This document shows, piece by piece, positions 56,691 to 64,000 of a DNA stretch of 64,000 bases. Origin of the DNA: Owenia fusiformis (taxonomy: Eukaryota; Annelida; Polychaeta; Sabellida; Oweniidae); NCBI GenBank assembly GCA_903813345.2, contig CAIIXF020000010.1, forward strand, positions 36,815,425 through 36,879,424, in the 5' to 3' direction. Every line of letters starts with the position of its first letter. Within the stretch, counting starts at the first letter, position 1. A program made the translations under genes and the position numbers. The notes beneath the pieces are model-generated. The model saw only the letters and a program-made list of their open reading frames with translations. It did no database searches and had not been told where the DNA came from.

Positions 56691-57295
56691 ATCGACTGAT
56701 TGACGATATATAAATAATGATTAAGACGATAAAATGTATGTGCTACATGTAGGTCAGACATTATTTACTACTACTTGGGACTTATAAATTGTCACATTAA
56801 CATGAATGTCGTTGGGCATATTTGTTCATTTGTGTATATCATGTGTGCTAATAATTGCCCTGTCCATTTACTTATGTTTATATAACTGCAAACTTAGTGG
56901 ACTCTTCACACATTCACTGGAATCATATCAAACTTCCCATCTGATCCTAGGATAGAGATAAACATGAATTCTAGAATAGACAACTGATGAAAAGTATAAA
57001 TAACTTTCATTGCACAGAAGTATCTGGATCATGTCTTCTGAAATGGCTTTAGATAAACATAATATATGTGTCGCTTAAAGCAAGAATTTATTTCAGTTTT
57101 TGACGTTTTATAAGAACGTCATTTATTAACTTAAATTAAAGTTTCAATTATTCTTATATATCAATACATATTGTACATATTCTGCTAATGTATGTGTGGG
57201 TATAAGCATCTGCAAATGATGCCACCTACTATATGTAATTATATTAATACTATGAACTATTTACATGAATAAATTGAATTGAATTGAATTGAATT
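55572..57295 (+). mobile_element. ORF1-only LINE-like element with (GAATT)n tail
   Basis: After the ORF1 stop, about 575 bp of non-coding 3' sequence leads to aataaa (57268) and a tandem gaatt tail (57274-57295), a common non-LTR 3' end. The 5' boundary is unknown. The absence of an ORF2 resembles 'half-LINE' non-autonomous elements. Confidence 0.65.
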
Positions 57296-57469
57296 TTCTT
57301 CCATTAAGTAAAAATCCATCTTTTAACATTGCCCAACAACCCATTATGCAACTTTTCACCACATGAAATTTAAAAATATAGAGTTTGAAAATTCCAATTT
57401 TATATTGGAGCCCAATGAGAAAAATGTTTTAATCTGGATTAATTTCAAATATAGCGGCGCAATTTTTTT

Positions 57470-57835
57470 TGAAGACTGGATTTTATCTATCCCACATCAT
57501 TTGAGACTGAATGGTCCATATTTTATGCGTACTTGTATCTACAACTATTTTTGAGGTTTTGAGTATTGGCTATCAATTTTTAATTCTTTCTTCAACATAT
57601 TGAAATGATGACTTCAGTCAGTATGAATGAAATTGATGTTCTGGTCTTGGATTGTGATATCGTTTCTTGAATGGTGGGGGAAAGGGGGTATTAGACATTG
57701 TTTCTTTTCAAGTTAGATCATGGTTTTGGGCTATATGGGGTTTGTTTTTCTTGACAGGTATACACTTAAGAGTTTGCTTTTTCTTGCTAAGTTCCGTTAC
57801 AACTTTTGGTCCTTTCCCTTTGGCACTTCTTTGAA
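57470..57835 (+). repeat. Dispersed repeat family A, copy 3
   Basis: Closely matches 22430-22815 over its full length, from the tatcccacatcatttgagac region to the tcctttccctttggcac end. A short minus-strand ORF over it is not a gene. Confidence 0.82.
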
Positions 57836-58296
57836 AATCACAGAAATCATTTGTAATGGTAAGATACATGGTTTGACCTGAAATAAAAAATACCATCCCG
57901 TTTACGCAAAATATAAAAAAAAATTCATTAAAATATGTGGAAATAGATTTAAGGGGGTGACTTTCATTATTCACATGACATTTAATATTACAGGGTAACC
58001 ATAATTTTGGTACTGATTTGATTTTTCAATGAAAATCATTTTTATAGTGTATTCAGTTTAAATAATACAATTGCTATAATTCTTTACTGATCAGTGTAAT
58101 CATTTATTTGTTTATCAACAGTATCAAACTTCATATTATACAGTAAGTAAAATATTAAAATAATTGTTTAAAATTAAAGCATTGAGATGATACTTAAATA
58201 ATAACATATTTTATGATTCATATGCTCATTCAGCTGTTACTTGCTTGTTGCATAACAAATGGTAACAAAATAGATATGTTTGTTGCGGTTAATTTA
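57836..58296. other. AT-rich spacer
   Basis: No gene or repeat recognised. The DIRS-like RT fragment on the minus strand ends at its right boundary. Confidence 0.4.
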
Positions 58297-58600
58297 TTAG
58301 CACTTTATATATGTGCAAAGAAAACATATTGTACATGTTATACCCAAAAGTGGCCAGTCCTCCCTCCGAATTGGAACAATCTTAAAGACATTTTTAACGT
58401 CACATTTACCACATATTTGGACCATTTCTGTTATGTCATCGATGGTCTGATAATGCACAGCAGAATCAACTTTCTCAATGCCATCATTAATTGAATTTCC
58501 ACGAGGGAAGATTAAGCCGTGAATAATTCGATATTCATCTTTTTCCTTTTTGGGTACCAAGCCTATAGGACTAATTCTAATCCCAGATGCGTCATTTGGA
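58297..58600 (-). pseudogene. DIRS/Ngaro-like reverse transcriptase, N-terminal fragment
   Basis: The minus strand reads ISPIGLVPKKEKDEYRIIHG, FPRGNSINDGI and KNVFKIVPIRREDWPLLGI. These are the start-of-RT motifs characteristic of DIRS-type tyrosine-recombinase retrotransposons (GLVPKK...R.IH.L..P.G.S.NDGI). The catalytic FADD-type region, RNase H and tyrosine recombinase are absent, because similarity ends at about 58340. It lies in a different frame from the preceding gag-like ORF. Confidence 0.75.
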
Positions 58601-59584
58601 AGCAGACAATCTGCCCTGAGTTAGTTCTTTAGTAATGTATGAAATCACTATCTCTGGCATTTTTAAGGCAGAGTGATGATTGTTTGTAACAATGACAGAA
58701 TCTTCCCTGTTTCCATTGTATATCAAATCGAACCCGTTCTTAAAACCATTGACAAGATAATCGTATTTAATTTTGTCATAACCGTATAATAAGGCTTGGA
58801 GAACATTGGTGTAAACCGGGGTACATAGTGTTTTATCATTGAAGTAAAAATGCGCATAATATTGGTAATTATCAGGGGAACCATTTGCCTTATTACTTAT
58901 TGTTTCGACTTTTTTGGTCAGTAACGGTCTGGTTAGAATTTCCGGGGGTAGAACATTGTTTTGAAGGGTGATGGTCTGAGTTTCATTTTGTGCAGGTGTG
59001 AGAGTAGGAGCAGTTTCGTTTAAAACATTTCCCGTGTTAGCGAACCTGTAGCATTTACCCTGTTGTTTGCGATTTTGGGGCTTATTGGACTGGTAGTCAC
59101 GAAAACGAGAATTTTTCACCTTTTGAGCTTTTTTGTAAAGCTCCTCAGATCTGTAATCCCAAGTAAAATTACACGATTTCTTGTGAATTATAAATGCCTC
59201 ATCGTACGATTTGGCTGCGGGGAAACCTTCATCAAATGCCAATTCGCGCACTTCTTCGGCGTATTTTAGCATCGATGCTATTTGATTTTGATTTTCGTCA
59301 TCGCTCAAATAAATAGCCATAATAATGTAAACATGAAATGCTGACGTCCATTGCGCTATAGATTTTATTTCGTTCTTTGGTTTACCATCATTAATTGAAA
59401 CCGTAGTGGATTTGTCATGTTTGAAGGTGAAATTCAATGAATCTTGTTTTATTCCCGACTTAGACAATAAATGCGCTATATTGAAATAAGTATCAGATAG
59501 AATGCATTTCTTATACGTTTTGTCAACCCCATCAGCCAGAGGAATACCTGCTTGAATTGAGATAATTGGGAGGTTTTTCGGGAG
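58592..59584 (-). pseudogene. DIRS/Ngaro-like gag-type ORF, second part
   Basis: Open from the stop at 59585-59587 to a stop at 58592, about 330 codons without a suitable early ATG. It includes AGIPLADGVDKTY, AFHVYIIMAIYLSDD, AAKSYDEAFIIHKKS and a polar linker before KELTQGRL. The 'W..AF..Y' and 'YDE.F' features resemble the gag-like region that precedes RT in DIRS-group elements. The neighbouring ORF at 59532-59933 is in another frame and appears to be the N-terminal part of the same protein, so at least one frame change is present. Confidence 0.6.
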
Positions 59585-59933
59585 TTACAGCAGCATTTGA
59601 CTCACCTGATATGATTGCATTGATAGCTTGAACCATTGATGTGAACTTGTTCATCTCAGTCGTACAGTCCCCCTCAGTTTCACTGCTAGAAGTGTCACTT
59701 TGAGTATTTGGGACAGAGACATCTTTTGAGGCATTACTTGTGCTAGGGGCCTCGTTGCGGATGTCAACATCGTCTCTTATAATCTGCATTTCCTCACGAA
59801 CTATTTGAGCTATTTGGTCTTGAAGCGACAGTTCAGCAGTAACCTTTTTTGGTTTCCGTGCTTTCTTCGACGATGACGCTGGTGGGTTAACCCTTGGGGG
59901 TAATGACCGTTTTGCTGAATTTGATTTGGGCAT
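59532..59933 (-). pseudogene. DIRS/Ngaro-like gag-type ORF, N-terminal part
   Basis: ATG at 59933 (MPKSNSAKRSLPPRVNPPAS). There is a basic Pro-rich N-terminus with an NLS-like KKARKPKKV, a short helix DQIAQIVREEMQII, then an acidic Ser/Thr-rich tail. It overlaps the next ORF by about 50 bases in a different frame. It is either an overlapping-frame gag arrangement or a decayed single ORF. Confidence 0.55.
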
Positions 59934-60711
59934 GGTCGTGGCCGCCTATATATGCCTGAAAAACACAATGCACCACGAAAGTATTTGCAAATTACATTAC
60001 ATAAACAAAATATGAAATTGACTAAAATAAAAGACTGAATTCTGGTTCTGAAAAGAATGCATCTTGACCTTAAAAACAATTAGGACAACTGCTGTTACAG
60101 AGCGAATAAATCACCCATTACTTGCATCCTATCAAGCTACAAACAAGATTATAAATAGAAAAACAGGTCAACAGGCCGTGAGACCTAGGGTCTACACCCG
60201 GGGGTCTACAGTGGTCTCGTGCTAATTGATAAGAAACAGCATTGTTCGAAACATGAAATCATGCGCGGCACTTGTACTGGCCTCGTTGCGGGTGTCATTA
60301 TTAAAGCTCTGTCACGATTAAAGCTCTGTCCCAACTTGATACATGCTTGAAACATATCTGCCATCAGCAGCTAATTTAGCACAGGGCACTTCCAGTACAT
60401 AACATTGAAGCTTCAAAGCAGAATCTAACAATCACGAAGGAATCAGTGTTCTCAACGTAACTGTACATCTGGCACAAAATAATGACAATAAGTGTATATA
60501 TAAATCATTATAAACCGTGAAAGTAACTATACGAATGTAAACATGTACTTTTACATATACATATGGAACCATGAACAAATGTAAAACAATTTTAGATTAT
60601 ACACACTATTACGAATTGCAATCAGTTCCCTCCTAATATTATGAGCAAAACAATTATTGCCTAAATTAGAAAGGTGAATTCCTTTTGCTTAATATTTTCC
60701 ACAAGTATTGT
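59934..60711. other. Spacer within the DIRS-like block
   Basis: No gene. It separates the SGNH-like ORF from the gag-like ORFs. A segment at 60175-60235 is GC-richer, with gacctagggtctacacccgg and a related repeat. It may be an element terminus. No inverted terminal repeats were confirmed. Confidence 0.4.
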
Positions 60712-61194
60712 TCATAAAGCCGTTATTCGGATATACCAGAATTTTTCCATGAAAACCTTGCAGGTCGGACAATTTTGCATTTTCTCAAAGTCATCAAACC
60801 CAACCTTCGGCAGCAATCGTTTAAACACGTGTCCAATGCATACAATGCGGATATTATCGTAACCTTCCACAATAAATTGGGCAATACTTTTTATGGCCGT
60901 AAATATTTTTTGTATATCAACATTGTAGTTATTTAAGTCATTGTCGCCTAACTGCAAGTATACCACCTGTGGATTTACCAGTGTCATTTGTTCACATAGG
61001 CATGCCACCAATGTCTTCTTTTGAAACCGTGAACGAGATTTAGGTGTCCACTCAAAGGTACCGCCTCGGATACCACAATATGCAATGTCAAATTGGTTTG
61101 AATATAATCCTAAGTTTTTCAGAAATTTCCTTTGATATTGATCAAGCCAATATATGAGGGAATGTCCAAATAACAAAACAGACAATTCGCTCAT
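60712..61194 (-). CDS. SGNH-hydrolase-like ORF (retroelement-associated)
   Basis: ATG at 61194 to the stop at 60712, 160 residues. LSVLLFGHSLIYWLDQ has the block-I pattern with Ser after GH (GHS in place of GDS), and VVYLQLGDNDLNNY has the block-III GxND pattern. A possible block-V histidine occurs in IVCIGHVFKRLL. Together these support an SGNH/GDSL-type fold with a catalytic Ser-His pair. ORFs of this type are known in Ngaro-group retrotransposons, and the DIRS-like gag and RT fragments lie just downstream on the same strand. Enzymatic activity is not established. It could also be a cellular-gene capture. Confidence 0.65.
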   Translation of the reverse strand: MSELSVLLFGHSLIYWLDQYQRKFLKNLGLYSNQFDIAYCGIRGGTFEWTPKSRSRFQKKTLVACLCEQMTLVNPQVVYLQLGDNDLNNYNVDIQKIFTAIKSIAQFIVEGYDNIRIVCIGHVFKRLLPKVGFDDFEKMQNCPTCKVFMEKFWYIRITAL

Positions 61195-61299
61195 GGTTCT
61201 CTAACTTTAATGAAAATGGCGTGCAAAATGACGGAATGCACTCACCACGTTTACTTCTCAGTCAATAGAGAGGTTTCGCAAAACGAAGTAGCTAAAACG

Positions 61300-61385
61300 T
61301 ATTCGCATCCGAATCTCGTTACGTTTACGGTGACGTATTTCGATAATTTTCGTTTCGCAGTTCGTTTTTTAAAGTACGTAATTCT
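61300..61385. repeat. Dispersed repeat family C (reverse copy)
   Basis: Contains cgtatttcgataattttcg, matching 28095-28165 on the other strand. It lies about 100 bp upstream of the SGNH ORF and may be an element end. Confidence 0.6.
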
Positions 61386-62515
61386 ATAGTTTCTAAATAG
61401 CTGAATAACGCTGACATAATAGATGTCACCCTTGTTTGTCTTTGATTTTCTTGGGCCAATCCTCCATTCACTTCAATGCTAGAAACGTGCAATAGTCACT
61501 TAATTTCATGATTTATCAAGTGTTGGTTAAATCTGTTTGAAACTCGAATGACTAACTATTGCATGACCCTGTCAACGTACACATTGTGATTAAATGTGAA
61601 AATATTGGTTGTCATACATATAAGCCCAGGTTTTAATGGATTTTATCATTGTTCCAATGGAGATTTGGCCCAAGGAAAATGATTTAAATGACACGTTAAT
61701 GCTGAAATGACACGTTAATGCTGAAGTGATAGATTTGTATAGAATTGTAACAGAAATGCACTATTTCTGTTTTATATTTATATTTTAGGGAAATTAAATC
61801 AAAAATGTTTGGACTGGGTCATAATTAAATGTTCACTATTTTAGTTGAGTCAAATACAAATGTTGGTTTCATAAATTCTTTGAAATTCCCAGTTCATAAA
61901 TCAATGCATGCAGATCTGAATTCAATGCTCTGACCATTATAGCCCTTTGTCATAAAGATTCTAATGTTTGTAAAACAGAGCTGAATATTAAATTCACACG
62001 CTCAGTAGCATGTTGTTCAGATTTACTCTTTCACTCGAATTTATTAATTGCCACAAATCAAATGAGGCTGATATTTCACATTTTGTTCACTATCAATTCT
62101 ATCAGTTTGGATGCCACTCTGAAATATTTAATTATAAAGCCTTTGTTTATTGGAAGACAAATATACTGCTATTGTCCCAAGATGCACATGTACATCTGTG
62201 AGAATTCTCTCCTTGGTGAAATCATCCCACCCACAGACAAAGAATATTCTATGATGGGTGTAGTTTAGTGCAACTAAATATGTATTTTTAAATGCTTGAA
62301 TATGCATTGTTTATTAATCATGTAAATGTAATTAGATGTAACTAACTTTGATCTGATGTGTATCGACAGTTCCTGGAGAAACATTTATTTCTGACCACAC
62401 AGGAATAGATTATATTCACCCCCCCCCCTCACTGCAGCAATTAAAGTGATCAATGTACACATTCCTTTGTTTGCCAATGCAGACACGTGGTTACAGGAGA
62501 GGCAAGGGTAGTGCC
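61386..62515. other. Intergenic, no gene seen
   Basis: AT-rich, with a C10-type homopolymer near 62421. Small ORFs at 62010-62268 lack support. Confidence 0.4.
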
Positions 62516-62519
62516 CCAT

Positions 62520-62830
62520 AAATTAAACTGTCCCCAAAAATCTCTGTCCAATCGGATCTTCCTCCTAAGCAGGTATCCAGAATCCGTACCTCCTTCTTCC
62601 CCCTGCTATAACCAATTTGGAAGCGCCCGATTAAACTGAATCACGTGATCCAATTATGCGCAATGACTTATACATGATTTCTGTCGCAGTGTTGCGACAG
62701 CCAATCAGATTGCGAGTTCTTAATCGGGGAAATGCTTATTGCTTATCGCAGGGGGTAAAAAGAAAGAATATATTCTGGATTTTGAAGCCCTGTGATCGGA
62801 GGATGAATCGGATCAACCTGTTCAAATTGA
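62520..62830. mobile_element. Imperfect foldback element
   Basis: ggtatccagaatcc...ccccctgctata (62570-62610) pairs imperfectly with tatcgcagggggta...attctggattt (62745-62780), and the outer gatcttcctcct pairs with ggaggatgaatcgg. The centre holds ctgtcgcagtgttgcgacag, a palindrome. It is probably a MITE. The short ORF here is not supported as a gene. Confidence 0.5.
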
Positions 62831-63602
62831 GATCCGCCCTTATTCCAAGAACTCCAAGAACTGTATATATACTGATGTATGACTTTTAAATAAGAGAGTA
62901 GCTTTTAACTTTTAAAAATATCACACAAGCTTCTTAAGACAACGTTATAATCATTTTTTTTAATAGTATTTATTGCATGAATAGTATATTACAATTAACA
63001 AAGTGTAATAATGTCAATCGCCCTGAGGCATTACAGACATATTCACAAATAGATAAAATACATACAGGCAATAACTTGATTGGAAAATAAATGTAAAAAG
63101 AATTTAAAAAAGATGACGTTATAATCATGAAGATGTGATTTTGAATAGGATAGCTTTTAGCTTTACTAAAAGGATGACACGCAGCTTTCTTTAAAAAGAA
63201 GGAACTATTTTAGCTTGATAAAAGAACAATTTTGAAATACAGATAATATAACAGTGCTTGAGATGAAATAAAGATTATGCAAAATGTAGCAAGGAAGACG
63301 AAATAAACTTAGAAGTTGTGTCATCTACACATTTTCTATGTTTGCTATTATGGACCGAAGCCATGAACATTATTTTTTTAATTACGTTTAATTCCCGTTA
63401 AATGTTACAGAATACTCGGCATATAGTGAACATTATTGATATCTTCAAAACAATATTATCAAAGTCTGAGAGACTTCTTCATAGACCCGACGTCTATATT
63501 GGTGACTGTGGTATCTTCTATTGCCGTAAACCCTACTCGTCTTCTACGATATATTACATGACAGCTAGCATACTAATATTCAAGACTGTTTCTCATACAG
63601 GG
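62831..63602. other. Intergenic, no gene seen
   Basis: AT-rich, no gene or clear repeat. It is upstream flank of the putative LTR. Confidence 0.4.
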
Positions 63603-63831
63603 TGTCCATAAAGGACTTATCTACAATAAGGACTATTTCATTTATAGTGAATATCATATAATTTTGTTTATATTTTGTTTGTGTTTGTATTTATAATTTA
63701 CTTAGTTAAGGTAGTTTGTAAGTTAGTGCAAATAATTAATTTTTAGTTTTTTTTGTGAATAAACCTTAGTAAATTTATATGTCAGTGTTGTTCTATCGTG
63801 GTATAATTTAAATAAGAACCCGACCTTGTGA
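63603..63831 (+). mobile_element. Putative LTR (5' LTR of an element running off the window)
   Basis: A segment starting tgtccataaagg and ending ccgaccttgtgaca has TG...CA ends, an internal aataaa poly(A) signal (about 63756-63761), and is followed directly by a primer-binding-site-like sequence. The left boundary is a guess. The second LTR and the coding region would lie beyond the window. Confidence 0.45.
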
Positions 63832-63850
63832 CACTGGGGGCTCGTCCATA
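63832..63850 (+). other. Primer-binding-site-like sequence (tRNA-Pro type)
   Basis: ctgggggctcgtcc directly after a ...tgaca end matches the start of the tRNA-Pro-complementary primer site used by many LTR retroelements (TGGGGGCTCGTCC). The following bases depart from the full 18-nt match. Confidence 0.55.
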
Positions 63851-64000
63851 ACCACAATTTAAGAACGCTTAGATATTGTTAGGTATTCATTTGAATATTT
63901 TTAAATCAATTAAGTTATATATATATATAAGATAGTTATAAAAATGTAAAAGGATGTGTGCTATTTTATTTAGTTTAATTCTCATATATATATACCACAT

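Overview
This is an AT-rich, intron-rich, repeat-rich animal nuclear genome window. Canonical GT/AG introns, a cadherin/EGF-type adhesion gene, a BEN-domain gene and fragments of LINE, DIRS-like, mariner-like and LTR elements all point to a metazoan. The style of the retroelement fragments and dispersed foldback repeats resembles bivalve molluscs (mussel-like). That taxon is inferred from family resemblance only and was not tested.

Layout. (1) 1-6.6 kb, plus strand: the last eight exons of a BEN-domain nuclear protein. One large exon holds two different in-frame coding minisatellites (28-residue and 10-residue units), and an intron holds a 47-bp minisatellite. (2) 8.1-36.5 kb, minus strand: a gene for a small secreted or membrane cadherin-EGF protein. 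I could rebuild it exon by exon with consistent phases: signal peptide, two cadherin repeats, a tandemly duplicated Ser/Thr/Asn-rich micro-exon, a short four-cysteine EGF module, a spacer exon and an EGF exon. Between the spacer exon and the EGF exon lies an approximately 11 kb satellite of about 110 copies of a 97-bp unit. The unit is the first half of that same EGF exon plus its 3' splice site. This is the most striking object in the window. The downstream end of the gene (membrane anchor, tail) is not convincingly visible. (3) 22-53 kb, introns and intergenic DNA: many foldback/MITE-like elements, a palindromic mariner derivative, a 5'-truncated LINE, dispersed repeats in both orientations and a few decayed coding remnants. 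(4) 53.2-54.8 kb, minus strand: an intronless major-facilitator transporter. (5) 55.5-57.3 kb, plus strand: an intact ORF1-type retrotransposon protein without an ORF2, ending in a short (GAATT)n tail. (6) 58.3-61.2 kb, minus strand: a broken DIRS/Ngaro-like retroelement (gag-like ORFs, start of a reverse transcriptase) together with an SGNH-hydrolase-like ORF. (7) Right edge: a likely LTR end with an adjacent primer-binding-site-like sequence, so an LTR retrotransposon probably continues beyond the window.

The cellular genes show no obvious functional link. The BEN protein is probably a chromatin/transcription factor, the cadherin-EGF protein is extracellular and the MFS protein is a membrane carrier. 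What they share is surroundings: the BEN gene carries three tandem arrays and the cadherin gene a very large one, so minisatellite expansion has reshaped coding exons as well as introns.
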